64,000 nt of DNA from Bacteroidota bacterium (GTDB lineage: Bacteria; Bacteroidota; Bacteroidia; Flavobacteriales_F; PHOS-HE28), in the NCBI GenBank assembly GCA_029573495.1, contig JAKQEI010000195.1:1-64000 (forward strand). The letters are read 5' to 3'. Below, one piece after another: positions 38,884-48,000 of this stretch (within the stretch, counting starts at the first letter, position 1; each line of letters opens with the position of its first letter). Under the pieces are notes generated by a model that was not told the origin of the DNA, searched no databases, and saw only the letters and a program-made list of their open reading frames with translations. The position numbers and the translations under genes were made by a program.

Positions 38884-39122
38884 GCACCTAGCCGCTCAAT
38901 GCGCAAGCGGGGCTTCTACTCATATACCTGATGTTCGCGGCGCGTGGCAGAGACCTTTTCAGCACGATCCTCCACGAACACGGTCCGCCCGTCCTTCGCC
39001 GGTCAGGTCCATGCCTTGTGCTCGCCGTGGTGATTACGCAGCCGCTCGGCCAAGGGTACTTCCGGGTGCCCTACATAATACATACCCAGGTCGGTGGTGC
39101 GTAGGATCGAACGAGTCCACAA
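38884..39122 (-). pseudogene. Degraded GIY-YIG nuclease family gene
   Basis: One reading frame gives LWTRSILRTTDLGMYYVGHPEVPLAERLRNHHGEHKAWT*PAKDGRTVFVEDRAEKVSATRREHQVYE*KPRLRIERLGAV; in-frame TGA (39005-39003) and TAG (38918-38916). Confidence 0.75.
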
Positions 39123-39149
39123 CAAAAAACCCCGACCATGGTCGGGGCT
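39122..39149 (-). terminator. Intrinsic terminator downstream of tRNA-Val
   Basis: Minus strand AAGCCCCGACCATGGTCGGGGTTTTTTGT: GC-rich stem followed by T-tract. Confidence 0.85.
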
Positions 39150-39151
39150 TG

Positions 39152-39226
39152 TGGGACCTACTGGATTCGAACCAGTGACCTCATGCGTGTGAAGCATGCG
39201 CTCTAAACCAGCTGAGCTAAGGTCCC
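39152..39226 (-). tRNA. tRNA-Val(CAC)
   Basis: GGGACCTTAGCTCAGCTGGTTTAGAGCGCATGCTTCACACGCATGAGGTCACTGGTTCGAATCCAGTAGGTCCC; cloverleaf folds by hand. Confidence 0.92.
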
Positions 39227-39266
39227 AATATGTCAAGTGCGGTCGTGCTCGACACTTCCGCGGTGT

Positions 39267-39340
39267 GGAGGCAGCCGGATTCGAACCAGCGACCCTCTGC
39301 TTGTAAGGCAGATGCTCTGAACCAGCTGAGCTATGCCTCC
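39267..39340 (-). tRNA. tRNA-Val(TAC)
   Basis: GGAGGCATAGCTCAGCTGGTTCAGAGCATCTGCCTTACAAGCAGAGGGTCGCTGGTTCGAATCCGGCTGCCTCC; anticodon loop CTTACAA. Confidence 0.92.
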
Positions 39341-39382
39341 TGATACTTGAAAGAACAAGCGCCGGTCGGCGCTAAGGGGCGG

Positions 39383-39390
39383 CAAATATA
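39383..39390 (-). promoter_or_regulatory. Bacteroidota -7 promoter-like element TATATTTG upstream of the tRNA pair
   Basis: CAAATATA on + strand; fits the TAnnTTTG consensus. Confidence 0.6.
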
Positions 39391-39400
39391 GCGGAACCGT

Positions 39401-40618
39401 TCAAACAACCTCGGCCACGACGAACACACTTCCGGTGATCAGGATCAAGTCGTTCAGCCCTGCAGCCCTGGAGGCCGCTCGCATGGCTTCCTGGACCGTG
39501 GGGAAATGGGCACCGGTGAGCCCCATTCCAACAGCAGCATGAGCCAATTCCGCCGCGTCCAGGCCACGGGGGATGTCCGCCTTGCAGAAGTAGTAGGTGG
39601 CCGATCGGGGCAGGATGTCCAGGACACCACCGATGTCCTTGTCGTTGACCATGCCCAACACGATATGCAGTCGCTCAAACGGCTGGCATTCGACCATCCG
39701 CATCAGGGTGCGCATACCATCCACATTGTGCGCCACATCGGCCACGATCAGGGGCGCGTCCCCCAATACCTGCCAACGGCCCATCAGACCGGTGTTCCGG
39801 ACCACATGCTTGAAGCCGGCGCTGACCGCGACCTCCGGGATGGACCAACCGCCCTCACGCAACTTGAGCACGGCGGCATACGCGGTTCTTGCGTTGCGTT
39901 CCTGATGGTCGCCAGGCAATCCACTGGGGTAGGGTGCCCGTGGTCCTTGGTCGGCGAAGGTGATCGGCGAGCCGGCCTTCAGCGCCGCGTTCAGGAAGAC
40001 CTCGGCGATCGTTCCATCGGCCTCCCCGATGACCACGGGAACGCCGGGTTTGATGATGCCTGCTTTTTCCGCCGCGATGGCCTCCAAGGTGTTCCCGAGG
40101 AAGTCCATATGGTCCCAGCCGATGTTGGTGATCACGCTCACTTCCGGTGTGACCACGTTGGTGCTGTCCAGGCGGCCGCCCATACCCGTCTCGAGCACCG
40201 CCATGTCCACCTTCCGCTCACGGAACCACCAGAAGGCCAGGGCTACGCCCCATTCGAAGAAGGAGGTCTGGATGGGTTCGAAACCCTCGCGATAGCATTC
40301 GACGAAACGCACCACGTCCCTCTCCGGGATCATCTCGCCGTTGATCCGGAAGCGTTCCCGGAAGTCCTTCAGGTGGGGCGAGGTGTGGAGACCTACCGTA
40401 TATCCGGCCTCCTGCAGTACGCTGGCGAGGAGGTGGCTGGTGCTGCCCTTTCCATTGGTGCCGGCCACATGCACGCAGCGCAGGCCACGCTCTGGGTGGC
40501 CCGTCAACCTCATCAACTGTTCGGTGCGCGAAAGGTCAGGCTTGTATGCGGCCTTGCCGATCCGCTGGAACATGGGAAGCTGTGCGTAGAGGTACGCCAG
40601 CGTTTCCGTGTAATCCAT
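39401..40618 (-). CDS. folC: Folylpolyglutamate synthase/dihydrofolate synthase
   Basis: HVAGTNGKGSTSHLLASVLQEAGYTVGLHTSPHL, ERFRINGEMI, EVSVITNIGWDHMDFLGNT. Confidence 0.95.
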   Translation of the reverse strand: MDYTETLAYLYAQLPMFQRIGKAAYKPDLSRTEQLMRLTGHPERGLRCVHVAGTNGKGSTSHLLASVLQEAGYTVGLHTSPHLKDFRERFRINGEMIPERDVVRFVECYREGFEPIQTSFFEWGVALAFWWFRERKVDMAVLETGMGGRLDSTNVVTPEVSVITNIGWDHMDFLGNTLEAIAAEKAGIIKPGVPVVIGEADGTIAEVFLNAALKAGSPITFADQGPRAPYPSGLPGDHQERNARTAYAAVLKLREGGWSIPEVAVSAGFKHVVRNTGLMGRWQVLGDAPLIVADVAHNVDGMRTLMRMVECQPFERLHIVLGMVNDKDIGGVLDILPRSATYYFCKADIPRGLDAAELAHAAVGMGLTGAHFPTVQEAMRAASRAAGLNDLILITGSVFVVAEVV

Positions 40619-40620
40619 CG

Positions 40621-41397
40621 CTATCCGGGGAAGAAGCGCAGCTTGATGTAGTGCGCCTGTTCAGGAGGTCCGTCCGGCAGTGGCACGAAACGACAGGTCT
40701 TGGCGGCTCGCAAGGCCACGTTCTGAATGGCGACATCCGCCGTTCCCGTGTTCGCCACTGACACCCGAAGTACGGTTCCAGCGCGATCCACGACCACCTT
40801 CACCTCCACCCAGGTCGCATTCTGCAACTGGGGGCGCTCGCTGAGGTCCGGACCACGCGCCAGACCGCGGCTACCACCGCGTAATTCCCATCCATTGCCA
40901 CGCATGGCGCCCAGGCCTCCCGGCTTGCCATCCGGAGCACCGGGGTCACCCGGCTTGCTGTTGTCAGGTCCGTCGGCCGGCTGCTGGCCCGGCTTGTTCC
41001 AGTTGTTCAGGGCATCGGAAAGGCGCGTGTCCACCTTCGGCTCCTTGGGCTTGTCCGGTTTGGGCTTCGGGTTGGTGACGGGCTTGGGTTGCTTGGGCTT
41101 CACCACCTCGACGTCGCTGTTCTCCTCCGTGGCCACGTCCTCGTGCTCCTCAGGCACGACCGGGGCTGCGCTCTGTTCGCCGCCGGGATCCTTGGTGGGT
41201 GTATCGCCACCGCCATCATCCGTGGTGCCGAAGTCCGCCATGGCCACCTCCACCGTTTCCTCCGGCAATGGTGGATCGAAGTGCTTCAGCCCGATGAAGA
41301 GGAAGAGGATCAACAGAAGCACATGCACCACGATGGTGGTGACCAGACCCGTGGTCCTATCCCGTCGTTCGTGGGGGTATAGCGCTGCCGTGCTCAT
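40621..41397 (-). CDS. TonB-like energy transducer
   Basis: Single N-terminal TM helix, proline/lysine-rich linker (KPKQPKPVTNPKPKPDKPKEPK), TonB-like C-terminus VEVKVVVDRAGTVLRVSVANTGT. Confidence 0.8.
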   Translation of the reverse strand: MSTAALYPHERRDRTTGLVTTIVVHVLLLILFLFIGLKHFDPPLPEETVEVAMADFGTTDDGGGDTPTKDPGGEQSAAPVVPEEHEDVATEENSDVEVVKPKQPKPVTNPKPKPDKPKEPKVDTRLSDALNNWNKPGQQPADGPDNSKPGDPGAPDGKPGGLGAMRGNGWELRGGSRGLARGPDLSERPQLQNATWVEVKVVVDRAGTVLRVSVANTGTADVAIQNVALRAAKTCRFVPLPDGPPEQAHYIKLRFFPG

Positions 41398-41822
41398 TTC
41401 GCCGGTGCGTTCGGTTCGCCGGGCGGGGTGGGTGCTGCGGCCAGCACGATCCGCCACTTGTGCGTCTTGGCGATGTTCAACACGTCCACCATCCTCCCAG
41501 TGGGCACATCTTGTGCCACGCTGAGGACGATGGCATCGCTCTCGGTGTGCTTCGCCATCTCAGCCACCAGCGCGCCTTCGATGGCATCCATGCCAATGGG
41601 GGAGCCGTTGAGGGTGCCGCCTTGTTCATCCATGAGCCGCAGCGCCACCTTGGGCTGGGTCTTGCTCGAACTGGTCTTGTTCTTCGGCAGGTCCACGGGC
41701 AGGGCGAAGGGGCTCACCATGGTGCTCACGATCACGAAGAAGATCAGCAGCAGGAAGACCAGGTCGGTCATGCTGCTCAGGCTGAAGCCCGCGTCCACCC
41801 GGTGTGTGCTGCGTATGGCCAT
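41394..41822 (-). CDS. exbD: ExbD/TolR family biopolymer transport protein
   Basis: One TM helix; THRVDAGFSLSSMTDLVFLLLIFFVIVSTMVSPFALPVDLP. Confidence 0.9.
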   Translation of the reverse strand: MAIRSTHRVDAGFSLSSMTDLVFLLLIFFVIVSTMVSPFALPVDLPKNKTSSSKTQPKVALRLMDEQGGTLNGSPIGMDAIEGALVAEMAKHTESDAIVLSVAQDVPTGRMVDVLNIAKTHKWRIVLAAAPTPPGEPNAPAK

Positions 41823-41823
41823 G

Positions 41824-42222
41824 TTACTTCGGTCGGGTGGCTATGATGACCTTCCAATTGTTGCGCTTGGCAATGTCCATCACCCCAACGGTGACCCCGG
41901 CGGGCACGCGTTGGTCCACATGGATCACCAGGCTCGGGTCCTTGGCCTCGAACAGGGCCATCTTGTCCTTCAACGCACCTTCGAGGTCCAACGGAGCCAC
42001 AGGCTTGTCGTTCACGCTGAAGGCACCGTCCGCATCGATCCGGACTCCGACGCGCGGTTTCTCCTTCGTCTTGTTGGCACTTACGGGCAGGTCCACCGGC
42101 ATGGTCGTCGGGCTCACCATCGTGCTGATGATGACGAAGAAGATGAGCAGCAGGAAGACCAGGTCGGTCATACTGCTCAGGCTGAAGCCCGCGTCGATCC
42201 TATTGTTGCTCCGCAGCTTCAC
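41824..42222 (-). CDS. exbD: ExbD/TolR family biopolymer transport protein (second copy)
   Basis: NNRIDAGFSLSSMTDLVFLLLIFFVIISTMVSPTTMPVDLP; paralogous to the adjacent ORF. Confidence 0.9.
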   Translation of the reverse strand: MKLRSNNRIDAGFSLSSMTDLVFLLLIFFVIISTMVSPTTMPVDLPVSANKTKEKPRVGVRIDADGAFSVNDKPVAPLDLEGALKDKMALFEAKDPSLVIHVDQRVPAGVTVGVMDIAKRNNWKVIIATRPK

Positions 42223-42231
42223 GGTGGATGA

Positions 42232-42954
42232 TCACTTCGCCGGGGACTCCAGCACTTCCATGAACTCGATGCTGCGCGATTCCATCTTCTGCACAACCTT
42301 GTTCACGCGCGCCACCAGCAGGTTGTAGCCCACGTACGCGGGGATGCCGATGATGAGACCTGCCACCGTGGTGATCATGGCCTGCATCATGCCTCCGCTC
42401 AGCTGGCTCAGCTCCACACCGGCGCCGCTCACCTCCATGGTGTGGAAGGTGACGACCATGCCTACCACCGTTCCCAGGAAGCCGATCATGGGGGCGGCTC
42501 CCGATATGGTGGCCAGGATGGGCAGGCCCGCCTCCAGGCGGTACACCTCCAACTTGCCTTGGTTCTCCACGCTCACCTCGATGTCCTTCAGCGGTTTGCC
42601 GATGCGGCTGATCCCCTTCTCCAACATGCGGGCCACCGGCGAATTGGTCGTCTGGCACAGGTTGCGGGCACTGTCGATCTTGCCATCGCGGATGTAGTCG
42701 CGGAGCTTGGCCATGAAGTCCTTCTCATCGCGCAGGGCCCGGTTGATGGCCATGCTCCGTTCGATGATGATGTAGACAGCGGTGAGCGACATGAGAGCGA
42801 GGGGCCCCATGATGTACCAGCCGCCCATCTTGATCAGCTCCCACACGGAGAGGGTCGTCTCCTGGGGGACCACCGGTGTGGTGGCGGTGCTGTCCAACAT
42901 CTGGCGGGCGGCCTCGGAGGCGTCCTGGATCTGGGCGAAGAGTTCGAGGGACAT
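42232..42954 (-). CDS. exbB: MotA/TolQ/ExbB proton channel family protein
   Basis: MSLELFAQIQDA...; GLPILATISGAAPMIGFLGTVVGMVVTFHTM; ITTVAGLIIGIPAYVGYNLL. Confidence 0.92.
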   Translation of the reverse strand: MSLELFAQIQDASEAARQMLDSTATTPVVPQETTLSVWELIKMGGWYIMGPLALMSLTAVYIIIERSMAINRALRDEKDFMAKLRDYIRDGKIDSARNLCQTTNSPVARMLEKGISRIGKPLKDIEVSVENQGKLEVYRLEAGLPILATISGAAPMIGFLGTVVGMVVTFHTMEVSGAGVELSQLSGGMMQAMITTVAGLIIGIPAYVGYNLLVARVNKVVQKMESRSIEFMEVLESPAK

Positions 42955-42998
42955 GGTTGCAGGTTGAAAGTGGAACGCGGGGGTGCCGCTCTTAATTG

Positions 42999-44225
42999 TC
43001 AGGTAAGTCGTTCCAGCGCGATCTCGAACGCGGTCCTGGTGAAATGTCGGGAGGTGTTGTTGCGTGCATGAACGGCCTCGATCGCCTTGCGGATGACCAT
43101 GCTCACGTCCTCGAAGATGGCCTTGTCGCCGAGGTCGTTCCCCGGCTGCATGCAATAGGCGAACACACGGGCCATGCCACAGTTGGCGATGAAGTCCGGG
43201 ATCACGCTCACCTGGTCATCGGCATGCTCGGCGACAGGTCCGTAGAAGATCTGCGGATCGGCGAAGGGTACGTTGGCGCCACTGCTGATCACCTCGAGCC
43301 CCGCAGCGGTCATGCGGTCCAACTGTTCCCGGGTCACGAGGCGGCTGGCCGCACAAGGCAGGAAGACCTCCGCGCCGATCCCCCAGATCGCATCGTTGAC
43401 CTCATTGAACGACAGCAGGCTGGCGGTGCGCAATTGGTTCGCCTCCTTCTGCACGAAGAGCATCTTCACCGCTTCCGCATCCAGGCCCTTCGCGTCGATC
43501 AGCCCACCGTTGCGATCGATGATCCCCACGATCAGTGCACCTTGCTGTGCGAGGTAGTAACCGGCCGCCGCCGCCACATTGCCCCATCCCTGTACGATCA
43601 CCCGCTTCCCCTTCACGCTTCCGCCTTTCACCGCGTAATAGTGGCGCACGCTCTCGGCCACACCCCAGCCTGTGATCATGTCGGCCACGGCGTACTTTCC
43701 AGCCACAGGCACGTACGAGATATCGTCCACGATCTTGCTCACGCCGGTGCGCAGCTGTGCGATCGCCGTGCGCTTCACCTCATCGGCCGAGCCGATGTGG
43801 CCGTTCACCACCCCTTCCTGCGGATGCTGGAGCCCGTATCGTTCCGTGATGGGGATCACCTCGTGCAGTTCGTCCACGTTGAGGTCGCCACCGGTGCCGT
43901 AGTAGTTCTTCAACAGAGGCATCACCGCCTTGTACCAGCGGTCCAGCACCTCGCCTTTGCGCGGGTCGGCCGGGTCGAAGTCGATGCCGCTCTTGGCACC
44001 ACCGATGGGCGGACCGCAGACGCTGAACTTCACCTCCATGGTCTTCGCCAGGCTCTCCACTTCGCGGCGATCAAGACCTTTCCGCATGCGGGTGCCGCCG
44101 CCGGCCGCACCACCGCGCAGGCTGTTGATGACCACCCAGCCCCTGGCGCCCGTGGGCGCGTCGTTCCATTCGAAGACGATCTCAGGGGCACGCTCCTCGA
44201 AGCGGCGCAGGGCTTCACGCATCAC
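42999..44225 (-). CDS. Glu/Leu/Phe/Val dehydrogenase
   Basis: NSLRGGAAGGGTRMRKGLD, GGAKSGIDFDPADPRKGEVLDRWYKA, VIVQGWGNVAAAAGYYLAQQGA. Confidence 0.9.
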   Translation of the reverse strand: MMREALRRFEERAPEIVFEWNDAPTGARGWVVINSLRGGAAGGGTRMRKGLDRREVESLAKTMEVKFSVCGPPIGGAKSGIDFDPADPRKGEVLDRWYKAVMPLLKNYYGTGGDLNVDELHEVIPITERYGLQHPQEGVVNGHIGSADEVKRTAIAQLRTGVSKIVDDISYVPVAGKYAVADMITGWGVAESVRHYYAVKGGSVKGKRVIVQGWGNVAAAAGYYLAQQGALIVGIIDRNGGLIDAKGLDAEAVKMLFVQKEANQLRTASLLSFNEVNDAIWGIGAEVFLPCAASRLVTREQLDRMTAAGLEVISSGANVPFADPQIFYGPVAEHADDQVSVIPDFIANCGMARVFAYCMQPGNDLGDKAIFEDVSMVIRKAIEAVHARNNTSRHFTRTAFEIALERLT

Positions 44226-44308
44226 GGTTCCAGGTCAGGTGGGGCGAAAGTAACCAGCCCCTCGGGGCGGCTCCGGAAGCACGCCGGGAAGGTTATCCCG
44301 ACACGCTG

Positions 44309-45376
44309 TTAATTGGCATTGAACAGGCTCCCACCCGATGCCTCCCGCCGTGCACCGGTCACACTGGCCAATGCCGTGCTCTCACCGCGCAACCGGCGCA
44401 CCCCGAGGAAGGCGAAGATCACCGCCTCCTTGAAGTCCACGATACCTTTCTCCGGAACGTTGATACGCGCCCGGGTCTGCGCTTGGATCCGCTCGATGAG
44501 GAAGCTGTTATGCGCGCCACCACCGGTCACCAGGAGTTCCTCGGTTCCCGCAGCTACCACACCGGCCACCATCAAGGCGATGTGTTCGACAACCGTGCGC
44601 ATGCGGTCCTTCAAGGCGATCCGCTCATCCTTGATCAACGGTAGTACCTCTGCATCGAACCATTCCCTTCCGAGCGAACGCGGCGGTGTTCGGTGATGGA
44701 AGGGCAGGGCGTTCAACTGCTTCAGCAGTCCTTCGTCCACTGATCCGGTCCGGGCCATGGCGCCATCGCGGTCGAAAGGTTGCCCGGCTTCCGCTGCGAG
44801 CAGGTTCAACGCCTGGTTGCCGATGCAGACGTCATAGCCCAACACATCCCTTCCACCGTGCAGGGCGATGTTGCAGATCCCGCCTATGTTCAGGAAAGCG
44901 CGGTGGTCGGGGAAAAGCAACCGTTCGCCCAGGGGTACGAGCGGTGCACCCTGCCCACCCAGGGCCACATCCAACGAACGGAAGTCGGTGATCGTACGCC
45001 TGCCGGTGACGGCCGCGATGCGCGCACCATGGCCGATCTGTACCGTCAGCCCCTCGTCAGGCTTGTGGAAGATGGTATGGCCGTGCGAAGCGACAAGGTC
45101 CACGTGGCGGCCAATGAGGAAGTCCAGTGCTGCGTGGCCGATGCGATCGCCGAGGTCACGGTCCAGCCGGGCGAGGTCCAATGCGGACCCGTTCATCACG
45201 GCCACGAGCTTCTGCTGGAACGCCCGATCATAAGGGACGGTTCGAGCATCCTCGAGGGTGAACGACCATCGTCCACCCCGCAGCGCGAAGTGGCACAGGG
45301 CCAGGTCCAGGCCGTCCAACGAGCTGCCGCTCATGACGCCGAGGGCGGTATAACGAACTTCTTCCGGAGCGGCCAT
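44309..45376 (-). CDS. anmK: Anhydro-N-acetylmuramic acid kinase
   Basis: ALGVMSGSSLDGLDLALC, SHGHTIFHKPDEGLTVQIGHGARIA, DFRSLDVALGGQGAPLVPLGERLLF, LNIGGICNI. Confidence 0.93.
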   Translation of the reverse strand: MAAPEEVRYTALGVMSGSSLDGLDLALCHFALRGGRWSFTLEDARTVPYDRAFQQKLVAVMNGSALDLARLDRDLGDRIGHAALDFLIGRHVDLVASHGHTIFHKPDEGLTVQIGHGARIAAVTGRRTITDFRSLDVALGGQGAPLVPLGERLLFPDHRAFLNIGGICNIALHGGRDVLGYDVCIGNQALNLLAAEAGQPFDRDGAMARTGSVDEGLLKQLNALPFHHRTPPRSLGREWFDAEVLPLIKDERIALKDRMRTVVEHIALMVAGVVAAGTEELLVTGGGAHNSFLIERIQAQTRARINVPEKGIVDFKEAVIFAFLGVRRLRGESTALASVTGARREASGGSLFNAN

Positions 45377-45394
45377 CGTGGCGAAGGTATCCGC

Positions 45395-45402
45395 TACTTT
45401 TG
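45395..45402 (+). promoter_or_regulatory. -7 promoter-like element TACTTTTG upstream of the acyl-CoA dehydrogenase gene
   Basis: Matches TAnnTTTG, 19 nt upstream of the ATG at 45421. Confidence 0.55.
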
Positions 45403-45420
45403 CCCGGTACACGTACCGCC

Positions 45421-46590
45421 ATGCAAGACACCGCCACCCTCGCCGGATTGAACTTTGAATTGAGCGAAGAACAGATCGCAGTGCGCGATGCAGCCCGCGA
45501 CTTTGCCCAGAACGTGCTGAAGCCCGGCGTGATCGAGCGGGACCGGGATCAGAAGTTCCCCACCGACGAGATCAGGCAGCTCGGCGAGTTGGGCTTCCTG
45601 GGCATGATGGTGGATCCGAAGTACGGCGGCGGTGGCATGGACACCATCAGCTACGTGCTCGCCATGGAGGAGATCAGCAAGATCGATGCGAGCACCAGCG
45701 TGGTGATGAGCGTGAACAATTCACTCGTGTGCTGGGGCCTGGAGCAGTTCGGCAACGAGGAGCAGAAACAGAAGTACCTCGTGCCCCTGGCGAAAGGGGA
45801 GAAGATCGGCGCCTTCTGCCTGAGCGAGCCGGAGGCCGGCAGCGATGCCACCAGCCAGCGCACCACCGCCATCGACATGGGTGACCACTACCTGCTGAAC
45901 GGTACCAAGAACTGGATCACCAACGGCGGAAGCGCGAGCACCTACCTGGTGATGGCGCAGACGGATGCCGCGAAAGGCCACAAAGGGATCAACTGCCTGA
46001 TCGTCGAGAAGGGCATGCCCGGCTTCGTGGTGGGTGCCAAGGAGGACAAGCTCGGCATCCGTGGCAGTGATACCCACACCCTGATGTTCCAGGATGTGAA
46101 GGTGCCCAAGGCGAACCGCATCGGCCAGGACGGTTTCGGTTTCACCTTCGCCATGAAGACCTTGAGCGGTGGCCGGATCGGTATCGCTTCACAAGCATTG
46201 GGCATCGCCAGCGGAGCTTACGAACTCGCCCTGGCATACAGCAAGGAGCGCAAGGCCTTCGGCAAGGCCATCAGTGAGCACCAGGCCATCGCCTTCAAGC
46301 TGGCGGACATGGCCACGGAGATCGAGGCCGCGCGCCTGCTGTGCCTGAAGGCGGCCTGGCTGAAGGACCAGCATCTGAACTACGATCAAGCCAGCGCCAT
46401 GGCGAAGGTCTTCAGTAGTGAGGTGGCCATGCGCACCACGGTGGAAGCGGTGCAGATCCATGGTGGTTACGGGTACGTGAAGGAGTACCACGTGGAACGC
46501 CTGATGCGCGATGCCAAGATCACCCAGATCTATGAGGGCACCAGCGAGGTGCAGCGCATCGTGATCAGTCGTGGGGTGCTGAAGGGCTGA
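45421..46590 (+). CDS. Acyl-CoA dehydrogenase
   Basis: LGFLGMMVDPKYGGGGMDTISYVLAMEEIS, GAFCLSEPEAGSDATSQRTTA, IHGGYGYVKEYHVERLMRDAKITQIYEGTSEVQRIVI. Confidence 0.95.
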   Translation: MQDTATLAGLNFELSEEQIAVRDAARDFAQNVLKPGVIERDRDQKFPTDEIRQLGELGFLGMMVDPKYGGGGMDTISYVLAMEEISKIDASTSVVMSVNNSLVCWGLEQFGNEEQKQKYLVPLAKGEKIGAFCLSEPEAGSDATSQRTTAIDMGDHYLLNGTKNWITNGGSASTYLVMAQTDAAKGHKGINCLIVEKGMPGFVVGAKEDKLGIRGSDTHTLMFQDVKVPKANRIGQDGFGFTFAMKTLSGGRIGIASQALGIASGAYELALAYSKERKAFGKAISEHQAIAFKLADMATEIEAARLLCLKAAWLKDQHLNYDQASAMAKVFSSEVAMRTTVEAVQIHGGYGYVKEYHVERLMRDAKITQIYEGTSEVQRIVISRGVLKG

Positions 46591-46606
46591 GCCCATCCGG
46601 GCTTTT
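46590..46606 (+). terminator. Weak intrinsic terminator after the acyl-CoA dehydrogenase gene
   Basis: AGCCC-ATCC-GGGCT-TTT immediately at the stop codon, in a convergent gap. Confidence 0.55.
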
Positions 46607-46653
46607 CCAGCATGGCCCGATAGGCCCGACCTCCAGGCCACCACTTCGGCGAC

Positions 46654-47946
46654 CTAGAGCAAGGGCACCAGGGTCTCGAGCTTGATCCCCCGCGATCCCT
46701 TCACAAGGATCAACCTCGCATTGACCGGTGCTGTTGTGAACCGCTCATTCAGATCGGCGGCGGATCGCACCGCTTCGGGAGTGACCTTCATGAACTCACC
46801 ACCGACGAACCAGACGTCGAGCTTCAGGCGCGCCACAAGATCCACGATGGCCCGGTGCTCCTTCGCGCTGTCCGCACCGAGCTCGAGCATGTCGCCGAGG
46901 ATCGCCAGCTTGGGCCGGTCGCTCCGCATGGCGGCGAAATTCTCCAGCGCCGCAGCCATGCTCGTGGGGTTGGCGTTGTAGGCATCTAGCACGAGCTGGT
47001 TCCGCCCCGTATCCGTGAACTGTGACCGGTTGTTGCTCGGCGAATACGTCGATAAGGCTTCCGCGATCACGTCGTCCGGAACGCCGAAGTGTTGTCCCAC
47101 CGCCACGGCCGCGAGCACGTTCGGCAGGTTGTACGCGCCGATGAGCTTCGTGACCACATGGTAGGCGCGTTCATCCCCTCCCACGAAGACGACCTCCAGG
47201 AAGGGACCCGATCCATTCACGGTCCCGCTGGTATCGGCCCCGGCTGAACGACCATAGGTGACGCGCCGCTGCCCTTCGCTCTTGCGCATGAGCAGTTCAT
47301 CATCCGCGTTCACGAAGAGCACACCCTGCCTCGTGCCGATGTCAGCGTACAGTTCCGTCTTCGTCGCGATCACCCCTTCATAGCTGCCGAAGCCTTCGAG
47401 GTGGGCCTTGCCGATGTTCGTGATCAACCCGTACGTGGGCTCGGCGATGCCGGAGAGCTCGGCGATATCACCCGGCTTGTTCGCCCCCATCTCGATGATC
47501 GCGACCCGGTGTTCCGGATCGAGGCGCAGCAGGGTGAGCGGGACACCGATGTGGTTGTTGAGGTTGCCGCTCGTGGCCAGTGTGGATCGATCCGCGGCGA
47601 GCACGGCATGCACCAGTTCCTTGGTCGTGGTCTTGCCGTTCGACCCGGTGATCCCTATCACAGGCAGATCGAACTGTCTTCGGTGATGCGTGGCCAGTTG
47701 TTGCAAGGCTCCCAGCACGTCCGGTACGACCAGGTAACGGTCGTCCAAAGCCACGTCGGGGTCATCCACAACAGCGCACCGTGCACCCTTGGCCAAGGCC
47801 TCCGCAGCGAAGGTGTTCGCATCGAAGTTCGGGCCCTTCAATGCGAAGAACATGCTGTCCGGGTTGATGGTCCGCGTGTCCGTGCTCGTGCCGTTGCAGG
47901 CCAGGAAGTGGCGGTGCAGATCCGCGATGGAGGGTTGACCAGGCAT
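46654..47946 (-). CDS. murF: UDP-N-acetylmuramoyl-tripeptide--D-alanyl-D-alanine ligase
   Basis: GITGSNGKTTTKELVHAVL, GNLNNHIGVPLTLLRL, EMGANKPGDIAELSGIAEPTYGLITNIGKAHLEGFGS. Confidence 0.95.
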   Translation of the reverse strand: MPGQPSIADLHRHFLACNGTSTDTRTINPDSMFFALKGPNFDANTFAAEALAKGARCAVVDDPDVALDDRYLVVPDVLGALQQLATHHRRQFDLPVIGITGSNGKTTTKELVHAVLAADRSTLATSGNLNNHIGVPLTLLRLDPEHRVAIIEMGANKPGDIAELSGIAEPTYGLITNIGKAHLEGFGSYEGVIATKTELYADIGTRQGVLFVNADDELLMRKSEGQRRVTYGRSAGADTSGTVNGSGPFLEVVFVGGDERAYHVVTKLIGAYNLPNVLAAVAVGQHFGVPDDVIAEALSTYSPSNNRSQFTDTGRNQLVLDAYNANPTSMAAALENFAAMRSDRPKLAILGDMLELGADSAKEHRAIVDLVARLKLDVWFVGGEFMKVTPEAVRSAADLNERFTTAPVNARLILVKGSRGIKLETLVPLL

Positions 47947-47955
47947 GAACGAAGA

Positions 47956-47979
47956 ACCCCCGGCGCGGGGGCCGGGGGT
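47956..47979 (-). terminator. Strong GC hairpin between gldJ stop and murF start
   Basis: ACCCCCGGC-GCGGGG-GCCGGGGGT on + strand; minus-strand hairpin is followed by TCTTCGTTC. Confidence 0.65.
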
Positions 47980-48000
47980 CCAAATTAGGTCGAGGAAGGA

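Noticed and set aside
39003-39236. 77-aa ORF (MTYWDLSSAGLERMLHTHEVTGSNPVGPT...)
   Set aside because: The first part is a spurious translation of tRNA-Val (TGSNPVGPT signature); the rest belongs to the GIY-YIG pseudogene.
42996-44312. 438-aa plus-strand ORF
   Set aside because: Antisense to the Glu/Leu/Phe/Val dehydrogenase gene.
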